From the NCBI GenBank assembly GCA_017620025.1, contig JAFZRF010000037.1, positions 1 to 40,108 of the forward strand: a stretch of 40,108 nt of DNA, written 5' to 3'. Positions 21,603-30,700 of the stretch are shown piece by piece. Each line of letters starts with the position of its first letter. Within the stretch, counting starts at the first letter, position 1. The translations under genes were made by a program, and so were the position numbers. The stretch is from Ruminococcus sp. (GTDB lineage: Bacteria > Bacillota > Clostridia > Oscillospirales > Ruminococcaceae). The notes beneath the pieces are model-generated. The model did not search any database, had not been told where the DNA came from, and saw nothing but the letters and a program-made list of their open reading frames with translations.

Positions 21603-24314
21603 TTGAAGATCAGAAAAAAAGCACTGCTTCTCTCGCTGTGTGCGTTCCTGACACTGAGTACTGCGGCGCTGCCGTACAGTAACTATACGGCAGATCATAC
21701 ACTCACCGCAGAAGCCGCTCTGAGCAAGGTGTTCGTTGATATCGACGGGAACGAACACACTCTCGGCGACGGCACGCCTGCTGTCGTGGTATACGGCAGA
21801 CCCGGCTGTTTTAATACCCGCACCACGCTGACGGACATTATCAGCTCAGGCTGGCTGAGCAGCGGCGATATCCGTATAATCTTCGCCGATATCGACGGAA
21901 ACGATATCGGAACAGTCAGCGTTTTCCGCACAGAGCTCGGCTCGGACAGTGTATTTTACTGCAGCGATGATAACCGCATCGGCAGCAGCTACGGCTCCCG
22001 TATGTATTCGGATCTCGGTATCAGCGGCTGCGTTACTCTCCCTGTCATCGGCTACTATAACGGCAGCGGCGAACTGCTCGCTTCTACTACAGGTTTGCAG
22101 ACAGCAGCGGATGTATATACTGCTGTCATGTCGGAAGCTCCCCCGGAAGCAGTAACGGAGCCTCCTACAGAATCACCTGCTGTACCATACGACGCAGCAT
22201 CAGATTATACCTATGAGCTGCAGGAAGACGGTACTGTCTGCATTACAAAATATAACGGTAACAAAAGCGTTGTAGATATCCCATCTGAGATCGACGGGAA
22301 GCCTGTCACAAGGCTCGGCAAATCTGCCTTTGAGTATTCTATGTCTGATATATTCGAGGTGGAGCTCACTTCCGTCACTATACCGGATACTGTAAAGTAC
22401 ATCGAAGAATCATGCTTCTGGCATCAGAAAAAGCTCGCAGCGGTCAACGCTCCGGAAACGCTTGAGTTTATCGGCCCATACGCCTTCAATATCACAAGCT
22501 GGCTCGATACTCAGAGCAGAAATACCGATGTAGTATATCTCTCCGGTATCGTAATAGTGGGTATGCACTGCGGCGAGAACGTTACCATAGCTGACGGCAC
22601 GAAGGCTATTGCAGGCGGTGCATTTGTTGAATCTTACTGCAGGAATATCTATATTCCCGCAAGTGTAAGTTATATAGGTGAAAACGCCTTCAGCGGCCTT
22701 GATGATCTGACAGTGTACTGCGAGGAAGGATCATACGCAGAGACATACGCGAAGGAGAACGGATTCACAGTCAGCATAGGAAGCGACCTGCCTGAAAATG
22801 AACCGATAAAAGATCATGAAATAGAACCTTTTCTTATGTGGGATGAGGGCGGAGAGCTTGTTCAGAACGACGACGGCACCTTCACATTCGTACAGTTCTC
22901 CAGCTACAGCCCGTTCTGGCAGGACGGTATAGTAATTTCCAGACTTGATCCGGCAACAGGTACACTCAGCTTCGTAAAGGGCCTTGATAAGCGTGATGAG
23001 GAGATCGGTTCGGTTTTCCTCGGAGAAGACTACAACTTCATACTCTGCGGCAACGACAACTATTCCGAGAGCGATGATGCTATAGTGCTGAGACTGAGCA
23101 AATACTCGAAAAGCTGGGATCATGTCGCAGATCTTCTGATAAAGGGCGACAATACGTACGAGCCTTTTCAGGCCGGCGATATCAGCATGGCGGAATATGA
23201 CGGCAGACTCTTCATCCATACCGCCCATACGATGTACAGCATAGGCGGTGTCCATCATCAGGCCAACCTGACATATCTTATCGATGAAGAGACTATGTCC
23301 GTCAAAGACAAGAACTGTTACGTAAGTGCAAGCGACTTGTATGTCTCACACTCGTTCAGCCAGTCTGTCGCAGCCGACAAGGACGGTGCCTTCTTCGCCG
23401 ATCTCGGAGATGCCTATCCCCGTGCAGTCGTTCTTCAAAAAACAGGACTTAACGGTATCAGCAGTGCTTCGTTCAGCAGTTCATTGATGAATATAACCGG
23501 CAGCACAGGCGACAACAGGACGGGAGTTGTTCTCGGGAATATAGTCCTTACAGAGAAAAATGTCCTTACGCCGTTTGCTTCTGTTGAGCAGGTATCCGGC
23601 AACAGCTTCAACGGTCCGAAGGATCTGTACATCGCAGTGTCTGACAAAGGAAACGGCAAGACCACGCTGCATAAGATAATGGAGTATTCAAAGAGCGAAA
23701 AGAACAGCACCTATTATATCAATGCATTTATCCGTGCAGGAAGCAGGAACATCCTCTTCTGGTCGGCTTCAGACTGCGAATACGAAAAGAACGGAAGCAA
23801 AAACCCTGACTATACTGATGGCGTACACAGATATTGCGCCGTAATAAGCGATGAAGGTGAGATAGTCGGCAGTATAACCGAGCTGAATGACACACTGAAA
23901 GGCGGTCTGTGTTATTCAGAAAAGGACGGAATTATCTACTCGGCATACGCTGACGATACCGACAATGACAGGATCACCGAGGTAACGGTATATACTTTCG
24001 ATCCTGCTTCTATGCAGGTAACGGCCGCTGACAGGTATATCACGGAAGCCGCCATGAATAAGAAGAATAAGGGCGACCTTAACGGTGACGGCCTTATCGA
24101 TGCACTTGATGCTTCAATGATACTTGTACACTATGCGGGAATATCCACAGGCGGATCGGGAGAACTTGATGATACACAGAAAAAGTCTGCGGATGTCAAT
24201 GATGACAGCATGATAGATTCTTCCGACGCATCGGATATACTTGCTTACTATGCGTATACATCAACAGCAGCTGAAGAAGCCAAGACATTTTATGAATTTC
24301 TCGCTACAGAATAA
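21603..24314 (+). CDS. Secreted thioredoxin-like, LRR and dockerin protein
   Basis: A 903-residue protein. I take TTG 21603 (KIRKKALLLSLCAFLTLSTA) as the start because GGTGATC lies 3 bases upstream; earlier in-frame codons run through the preceding terminator and promoter. Signal peptide to about 38. Residues about 40-175 look like a thioredoxin fold (TPAVVVYGRPGC, then VTLPVIGYY with a cis-Pro-like position) but keep a single Cys (Cys69) where thioredoxins have CxxC, so redox catalysis is doubtful. LRR_5 repeats follow at about 200-385. A middle region of about 400-810 repeats Tyr/Asp-rich strands, perhaps a beta-propeller. A two-loop type I dockerin spans about 824-885. Cellulosomal localisation is likely; its role there is unknown. 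Confidence 0.78.
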   Translation: MKIRKKALLLSLCAFLTLSTAALPYSNYTADHTLTAEAALSKVFVDIDGNEHTLGDGTPAVVVYGRPGCFNTRTTLTDIISSGWLSSGDIRIIFADIDGNDIGTVSVFRTELGSDSVFYCSDDNRIGSSYGSRMYSDLGISGCVTLPVIGYYNGSGELLASTTGLQTAADVYTAVMSEAPPEAVTEPPTESPAVPYDAASDYTYELQEDGTVCITKYNGNKSVVDIPSEIDGKPVTRLGKSAFEYSMSDIFEVELTSVTIPDTVKYIEESCFWHQKKLAAVNAPETLEFIGPYAFNITSWLDTQSRNTDVVYLSGIVIVGMHCGENVTIADGTKAIAGGAFVESYCRNIYIPASVSYIGENAFSGLDDLTVYCEEGSYAETYAKENGFTVSIGSDLPENEPIKDHEIEPFLMWDEGGELVQNDDGTFTFVQFSSYSPFWQDGIVISRLDPATGTLSFVKGLDKRDEEIGSVFLGEDYNFILCGNDNYSESDDAIVLRLSKYSKSWDHVADLLIKGDNTYEPFQAGDISMAEYDGRLFIHTAHTMYSIGGVHHQANLTYLIDEETMSVKDKNCYVSASDLYVSHSFSQSVAADKDGAFFADLGDAYPRAVVLQKTGLNGISSASFSSSLMNITGSTGDNRTGVVLGNIVLTEKNVLTPFASVEQVSGNSFNGPKDLYIAVSDKGNGKTTLHKIMEYSKSEKNSTYYINAFIRAGSRNILFWSASDCEYEKNGSKNPDYTDGVHRYCAVISDEGEIVGSITELNDTLKGGLCYSEKDGIIYSAYADDTDNDRITEVTVYTFDPASMQVTAADRYITEAAMNKKNKGDLNGDGLIDALDASMILVHYAGISTGGSGELDDTQKKSADVNDDSMIDSSDASDILAYYAYTSTAAEEAKTFYEFLATE

Positions 24315-24395
24315 AGAGCGGCAGTTGTTTCAAACAGTATCAGAAAGCCGCGAGCTTTAACTACATCACCGTTCAAGTACACGGAGGTATATCAT

Positions 24396-24500
24396 ATGAA
24401 TGAAAAGGATTATATCATTCCTCAAATGGAAATAACTGAATTTGAGGAAGAGGATATTCTGACCTTATCACAAGAAAAAGATGAGGCTGGCATATACTGA
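24396..24500 (+). CDS. Small acidic peptide, unknown function
   Basis: A 34-residue reading frame (NEKDYIIPQMEITEFEEED, ending LTLSQEKDEAGIY) with CGGAGG 8 bases before ATG. It lies 81 bp after the dockerin gene and just before two hairpins. The pattern 'Y-x-x-P-x-M-E-x-x-x-F-x-x-E-D' is one I recall in many tiny unannotated clostridial peptides, which supports it being real. No double glycine, no cysteine; probably cytoplasmic or a peptide precursor. Function unknown. Confidence 0.6.
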   Translation: MNEKDYIIPQMEITEFEEEDILTLSQEKDEAGIY

Positions 24501-24534
24501 CACAAATGCTCAGCCATTCTGAAAACAGAGCATG

Positions 24535-24565
24535 AAGTCGCTGCCATTAACGAGGCAGCGACTTT
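24535..24565. terminator. Hairpin after the small peptide gene
   Basis: AAGTCGCTGCC (24535-24545) and GGCAGCGACTT (24554-24564), 11-bp perfect stem with an 8-base loop and a very short T-run. Confidence 0.65.
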
Positions 24566-24577
24566 CCTGTATAAGAC

Positions 24578-24610
24578 AAACAGCGGGCTCTTCTGAGTCC
24601 GCTGTTTTTT
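24578..24610. terminator. Bidirectional terminator between convergent genes
   Basis: AAACAGCGG and inner CTC pair with GAG and CCGCTGTTT around TTCT (about 13 bp with one G-U), followed by TTTTTT. It ends the plus-strand unit; in the other orientation it lies 19 bases past the stop of the minus-strand gene. Confidence 0.85.
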
Positions 24611-24628
24611 CATAAACCTTCCTTCACC

Positions 24629-27298
24629 TCATGAAATGATAAGCTTTCTCATAAGGCAAAGATCAAACGTATCAAGCTGACCGTCGGCATAAAGATCGCC
24701 GGCTTTCCAGTCTTTGAGCTCCGTACCCGGCATACCGAGAAGCCACCTCTGCATCAGCACAAGGTCGGCTGCTTCAAATCGTCCGTTTGCATCTACGTCA
24801 CCGCGCAATCCTGTATCAGTGACCTCTTCCTTCCCTGAATACTTTATATCAGGCTCAGCCGTTTCCTTGTAGCTTACCTGCACATAATCGACTGCTCCGC
24901 TGAAGCCCTTTCCGATAACGGCATTGTCTTCCTCAGATGCGCTCATTATATCAAGCGGTGTCAGAGTTACTGTGCTGCTTGCAACTGTATCGCTGTTGAT
25001 AATAAGTGCAGCCTTGCCGTCGATCATCCGTATGGTAACCCTGTTCCACTCACCCTTTGAAAGAGGTGCAGATGCGGTAAGCTTTTCAGTCACAGTACCG
25101 TCTGTCAGTATCAGCTCAGCTGCACCTTCCCTGTTCGACGGAGTAAAGCTCAGATATGCCCTGCTGTCGCCGAAGTGAAGAAGCTCTGTACCGGCAGCAC
25201 CGCCCTTCCACAAAGCTGCAAGACTTATCTGTATATCATCAGTCATCAGAAGCGAATCATCAAGGATAAGGCAGTCATCGCCGCCGCTGAAATTGATAAC
25301 GCCCTTTGCCGATGTACGCTCACTCCCCCATTCTGCTCCTGCCTGACGGGCATTTGTTGCAGATGACCTGTCCTTGGCCCAGTTGACGGAGCTGCCCGAG
25401 AAATCATAGTACGCTCCGTATCCGTCAGATATGTCGTGCCAGCCCGAATCATCAAGCCAGCCGAAGCCTATGCCGCTGTTCTTTGTAAGATCGTTGGAAT
25501 AGTCGCCGTCAGTGATAACGCTGCCGGAGTACGTTCCGCTGCCGTACAGATAGGAATTTCCCTTAATGACCGCATTGTCCTTTACTGTCACAACCTCCGA
25601 TACATACGCCTTCTGACATACCTTTGCATTCCCGGAGATCTTGCATCCCGCCGTTACCACAGCGCTGTCAGTAACTACGGCATTTCCGCTTATCTCAGCA
25701 CTTGTCTGTACCCATCCGTTGTTTACGTATACCCAGCCTCCGCCGTCAACGACAGCGTGACCGCTTATTACAGCATTATCCTTTACCGCCGCACTTCCGG
25801 CTACGACTGCATGATCCTCTATACGTGCATTTCCTGAAACAACGGCACTTCCGAGCACCATCGCATCCTTTCCGACATATACGCTGTCTGCGACTTTGGC
25901 TGTATCCGCTACCCAGCCGCCGCCGTTTGAATGGATATGTCCCCTGCCCTTCGAGTATCCGCCGGACTGCTGTACCTCTGCGCCGGAAAGCTTTATCTCG
26001 TAAGGATAACGTCTGCGCTCATCGCCGTCCTTGTACGAAGAATCTTTTTCCTTGTGGAAGGCATTCACCCTATAAAGCTCCCTCGGCATAGCTGAGACAG
26101 TAAGGTAAGCTGAAACTGCATCACCGGCAGGAACACTCACTTTCTCACCGCTGCCGAACAGCTCTGAATATGAGGTTTTTCCGCTGCTGTCAGCAATCAC
26201 GATACAGGCCTGCCATCCGGCATTCTTATCGTCTGAAAGTCCGCGCAGACTGACGGATATCGTATCTCCGGTTATCTCAAGCGGTACGATATTTATGCCC
26301 CCCTGCATCGGAGCTTCCTCCTGCGGCGACTGCAGCCAGTCGGTGCCCTTGTCCTCAGGCACGGTATAGAACAGGTTCCAGTAGTACGGAACCTCCTTCA
26401 GCTTTTTCGCAAACTCCTCCCGATAGGCTTCCTTTGCGCCGAGATCGAATGTAGCCATGCGCTTTGCATAGTTGCCGAATATCGTCTGAGCATCAGTGCC
26501 AGTCAGGCGAGCCACGGTATCAAAAGGATATTCATCCGCTTTTGCTTCCGAGATCATACGCTTTACAAAGGTGGTGCCGAGCCCGCTGATATTATCCGGA
26601 TTGTACGAAAGATACATAAGGAAGGGCCATACCTCGTAATAGTTCCTGCCATGAGGGAGAGTAAGACTCATATTGCGTATGTACGGCTCAAACCAGCAGG
26701 TCTTTACACTGCCGGTATAATAATCGCTCGCCAAGTACATCTCACGGAACCAGTTTGCAAGAGACTCCCACCATGCACCGGTGATATCCTGATCCACCCA
26801 CGCCTTCTGCTGCATGGTGACAACATGGCCGAATTCGTGCGCTATAGTCAGGTCATCAAGCATCGCCTTCGGACTTATTATCTCAATGCCGTAGCCGTCC
26901 TCCGAGCTCATGAACGCCCATCCCTCAGCATACTGCTCAAGGCCGGTGTAAGTGAGATATACGTTTGTCTTGTATTTCTGGCTGCTCTTTCCGTAGATAT
27001 CAACATTCATATCCGTCATGCCGAGATACTCACCGTAGCAGTGCCAGAGCTTTTCATAGTCTTCAAGATTGCGTTTCAGAAAGGCCTCATTGACCTCACC
27101 GGTCGTATCGTTGTTGCCGTAGAATATGACGAAATGCTCGGATTCAACATAGTTTGCACTCTTGCAGTATCCCCATTTGTCACGTATCAGATATGTCTCG
27201 TCAGCAGCCGCATTAAAGCTTATGCCTGCGCTGAGAACTGACGCATTTGCAGCTGCCGCACAGGCCGCCAGCGTAATGAGTTTTTTCAGCTTTTTCAT
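24629..27298 (-). CDS. Secreted multi-domain metalloprotease-like protein with hexapeptide repeats and dockerin
   Basis: An 889-residue protein starting at ATG 27298 behind GCGGAGG. Signal peptide to about 33. A peptidase-like domain at about 35-330 has HEFGH at 154-158 and resembles DUF6055 proteins (YVESEHFVIFYG). A beta-rich segment follows. At about 455-602 comes a run of hexapeptide repeats (KVADSVYVGKDAMVLGSAVV, GNARIEDHAVVAGSA and so on), the left-handed beta-helix motif usual in cytoplasmic acyltransferases but here in a secreted protein. A LamG/concanavalin-like sandwich lies at about 620-800, and a type I dockerin at about 825-889 (GDVDANGRFEAADLVLMQRW, then GDLYADGQLDTFDLCLMRK). 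Substrate unknown; the beta-helix may be a rigid spacer or a glycan binder. Confidence 0.78.
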   Translation of the reverse strand: MKKLKKLITLAACAAAANASVLSAGISFNAAADETYLIRDKWGYCKSANYVESEHFVIFYGNNDTTGEVNEAFLKRNLEDYEKLWHCYGEYLGMTDMNVDIYGKSSQKYKTNVYLTYTGLEQYAEGWAFMSSEDGYGIEIISPKAMLDDLTIAHEFGHVVTMQQKAWVDQDITGAWWESLANWFREMYLASDYYTGSVKTCWFEPYIRNMSLTLPHGRNYYEVWPFLMYLSYNPDNISGLGTTFVKRMISEAKADEYPFDTVARLTGTDAQTIFGNYAKRMATFDLGAKEAYREEFAKKLKEVPYYWNLFYTVPEDKGTDWLQSPQEEAPMQGGINIVPLEITGDTISVSLRGLSDDKNAGWQACIVIADSSGKTSYSELFGSGEKVSVPAGDAVSAYLTVSAMPRELYRVNAFHKEKDSSYKDGDERRRYPYEIKLSGAEVQQSGGYSKGRGHIHSNGGGWVADTAKVADSVYVGKDAMVLGSAVVSGNARIEDHAVVAGSAAVKDNAVISGHAVVDGGGWVYVNNGWVQTSAEISGNAVVTDSAVVTAGCKISGNAKVCQKAYVSEVVTVKDNAVIKGNSYLYGSGTYSGSVITDGDYSNDLTKNSGIGFGWLDDSGWHDISDGYGAYYDFSGSSVNWAKDRSSATNARQAGAEWGSERTSAKGVINFSGGDDCLILDDSLLMTDDIQISLAALWKGGAAGTELLHFGDSRAYLSFTPSNREGAAELILTDGTVTEKLTASAPLSKGEWNRVTIRMIDGKAALIINSDTVASSTVTLTPLDIMSASEEDNAVIGKGFSGAVDYVQVSYKETAEPDIKYSGKEEVTDTGLRGDVDANGRFEAADLVLMQRWLLGMPGTELKDWKAGDLYADGQLDTFDLCLMRKLIIS

Positions 27299-27329
27299 AT
27301 TATTACCTCCGCAATACTCTAAGCTGTAT

Positions 27330-27490
27330 GAATGCTTCTGCATTAATTATACCATATAAGCAAAGCGCATATGGTATAATTGCCCGATTGCAGGGAGCAG
27401 ATCTTTGATTTGCGTATCTGCAAGGGCTTTTAAATCAATTATAATGAATGCTTCTGCATTCATTATACCATAAATGCGCTTATCAGGCAA
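27330..27490 (-). promoter_or_regulatory. Duplicated promoter/operator upstream of the multi-domain dockerin gene
   Basis: A 27-base segment occurs at 27330-27356 and again at 27446-27472 with one or two differences. Read on the minus strand each holds an extended -10 (TGGTATAAT) followed by the palindrome AATGCAGAAGCATT. The upstream copy also has TTGCCT at 27485-27490 with a 17-bp spacer. In addition AATTATACCATAT (27345-27357) is inverted at 27369-27381, giving a TGGTATAAT facing the other way. The second copy forms a 12-bp stem at 27440-27467. This looks like a repressible tandem promoter. Confidence 0.55.
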
Positions 27491-27658
27491 GCTGCCGCTT
27501 AAAAGTTGTTGCTGCATTTCTGTTTTTTCAGCAGTGTAAGTAAACCGTCAATGCAGGAAGTATATGCGCACGAATGGTTTCATTTTTGTTTACGATGCTC
27601 CGCCGACTTATGATTATACCGACAATCAGCGAAGTATCGTAAAATCCCGTAGAATAAG

Positions 27659-27687
27659 TTGACAATAAAAGAAAAATATGTTAAAAT
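27659..27687 (+). promoter_or_regulatory. Promoter of the subtilase gene
   Basis: TTGACA (27659-27664), 17-bp spacer, TAAAAT (27682-27687) with TG one base upstream (extended -10). Start codon about 95 bases downstream. Confidence 0.65.
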
Positions 27688-27782
27688 ATAATCTGTACGG
27701 ACGCATAGCAACTGCCTGCATAAAGGATGAGTATTGACAGGGGTCTGACGTCCGCTATTTTTTTTGAAGGGATCGATGAACA

Positions 27783-30700
27783 ATGAAGAAACTCACACGC
27801 CATTTGCTCAGCATGACGGCTGCTATGGCAATCGGAAGCTCAGCAGTACTCAGCTGCGGACTTCCGTCTGCACTTGCAGCAGAAGCACAAGAAGCAGAGG
27901 AAGCCGGTAAGCTTGTTCCTGTAATAATCAGGCTCAGCGGTGAAGCCGTACTTGCCGGAGAAGGAGCAGCACAGCTCGGAACGGATTATCTCGACACTCC
28001 TGAAGCCACTGCAAAAGCAGAAGCCCTGCGTCAGACAAGCAGCGAGGCAGAGGCAGCTATCCGGAGTCTGTATCCCGAGCTCGAGGTAGGATACCGCTTT
28101 GATCTGCTCATGAACGGCTTCTCTTGTGAGCTGCCGAAGGGGCTGCTTGATGAAGCAAGAGCCTGCCCGTGGGTAGAGGATATAGAAGAGATCGAGACTG
28201 TGAATATCCAAAGGCCTGATCTTTACACAGCCCCGGAACTCGGAGAGGTCAGCTATTTCAGAGAGACTACCGGTTATTTCGGAGAGGGCGAGGTCATCGC
28301 CGTTCTGGACGGAGAATTTGACATAGATCACGATATGTTTGCTCCGATAGATGACAAGAATAACAAGCTGACAAAGGAAGATATCATCGCAGCTGCGGGT
28401 AATCTCAATGTACAGGTCGATCCCGAACAGGCATATATCAGCAGCAAGCTGCCCTATGTTATCGATTATGCCGACGATACCCCCTATGAATCCAGTGATC
28501 CGAAGGAATTTCACGGAACTCACGTTTCCGGCATCGCTGCAGGAAACAAGATAAGCGATGCCGACGGCAACGAGCTCTCCGGAATTGCAAGGGACGCTCA
28601 GATCATAATGATGAGAGTATTCGGAGATGTTCTTGTTGATGAGGTACAAGGCACATATCAGAATGCGGTTAAATATGATGCTGCTCTTGCAGCTCTGGAA
28701 GATGCAGCAACGCTCAGGGCCGATGTTATAAATATGAGCTTCGGAAGTCCCGAGCCCGATCTTGATTCGATATCATACAAGGATACTCTCAAATCGCTGA
28801 ACAATGCAGGCATCACAATAGTGGCAGCAGCCGGAAACTCCAGCAACAACCGTATAATTGAAGGCACCTATCTTGATATGGATGCAGCAGTGCCGGATAC
28901 ACAGACAGTCAGTGAGCCTTCATCATTTAAGGAGGTACTGAGCGTAGCCTCTGCAAACAACTCAATGCGCCGTGATCCCTGCTTCAAGATCGAAGGCCTT
29001 GATGACGAGATACCCTTTTCTGTGGCAGACGACCGCATACTGAGCGAGATACTGGATGACGGAGTATATGAATATGTATACTGCGGTCTCGGCACACCGG
29101 GAGATTTTGAGGGCAAGGATCTCACAGGCAAGATAGCTCTCGTTGACAGAGGAGGATTCACCTTCTCCGAGAAAGCCTATAATGCCGAACAGGCAGGCGC
29201 TGTTGCCATGATCGTATGCGACAACATTGATGAGCAGAGTCTCATAGGCATGGCACTCGACGGAGTTACTCTTCCTTCTGTGTTTATTTCACTGAATAAC
29301 GGTATAAAAATGAAGGAGGCAGAATCCGGAAAGATCCGCCTGGACAGCACGATAACCGTAATAACTCCCCTCGACGGCGGCATAAGCGGTTTCAGCTCCT
29401 TCGGCCCGGCAGAGGACCTTACGCTCAAGCCTGATATAGCAGGTATCGGCGGCTCTGTAACATCTGCTGCAAAAAACAACAGTCTTATGCAGATAGAAGG
29501 CACCTCAATGTCTTCTCCGTATGTTGCAGGATGTGCAGCGATACTCGATCAGTACCTCAGGAAAAACGGCATGGTGCTTTCCGGCAGTGCAAAGACTGCC
29601 TTCATCAAGAACCTTCTTATGAATTCCGCAGTTCTTTTCCAGAACGGAGATACCTACGAGAGTCCGAGACGTCAGGGCGCAGGTCTTGTCAATCTGAAAA
29701 ACGTCCTCAATGACAGAGTTATCCTCACAGGTGAGGGCGGTCTTGCAAAGGTCGAGCTGAAGGACAAGCTCACAGATAAGATCAGCTTCAATGTTGATAT
29801 AAGGAATTTCAGCGATCAGGACGTTGAATTCAAGGAGGCCAGACTCGTTCTGACAGCTGAGGACGGCGCTATGATCGAGAATGATGAATCCGGTCAGATA
29901 TCCATTATCGGTTCAAGCAATATCGGTGTCACAGCTGATCTGTCTTCTCTGCTTAGTACAGCTGCCGGCGAGACCAGAACAGTAACGGTCAGCGCTCAGC
30001 TTTCAGAGGCTGATCTTGCAGCCCGCAGCACTTCCTTCCCCAACGGTTTCTTTGTTGAAGGATATATCATTCTCAGCGGCGCCGAGAACTGCTGTGATGT
30101 CTCCATTCCTGTAATGGGCTTCTGCGGTGACTGGACTCAGGCCCCTATCTTCCACAGCGGTACGAAGTACCTTGCTCCTTACCAATTATTCACCACTGCC
30201 GGCAACGGATCATTTGATGCTTCATATTCCTTCGCAGGCGTTGCAGAGGCTACGGCCAGACTTATCGAAAGACTTCCCGAAGAGGATGCAGAGTATGTGC
30301 TGGCCAATCCTTTCAGCATCGCCGATTACTATGACGATGAATACTTCGGGGATCTCATGAATTGCTACAGCGAAAGTACATATCTTTCTCCCGACGGAGA
30401 CGGATTGTCCGACCGCTTTGGAATAGTCTTCTCTCTGCTCAGATCCGCTCATATTTCCGGATTAAGGATATATGACAGCGAGAACAACCTTGTCAGTGAA
30501 TCGGATGCTGCTAATGTTCCGGCACAGAAAGTTGTATACTCAATGTCCGAAGAAGATCTCCGTTCACTTCCCGACGGCGAGTACAGAGGCTCTTTTGAAG
30601 GCTATATCTACTATGAAGGCGCCGAGAACAATCCTCAGGCCTACGATTTCCCGATAGTTGTTGACAAAAAGGCTCCCTCGCTCGAGGTAAAGCCGAAGGA

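Noticed and set aside
25490-25930. Separate acetyltransferase gene suggested by hexapeptide repeats
   Set aside because: The repeats are in frame within the secreted dockerin protein, with no start, catalytic His or acyltransferase C-terminus.
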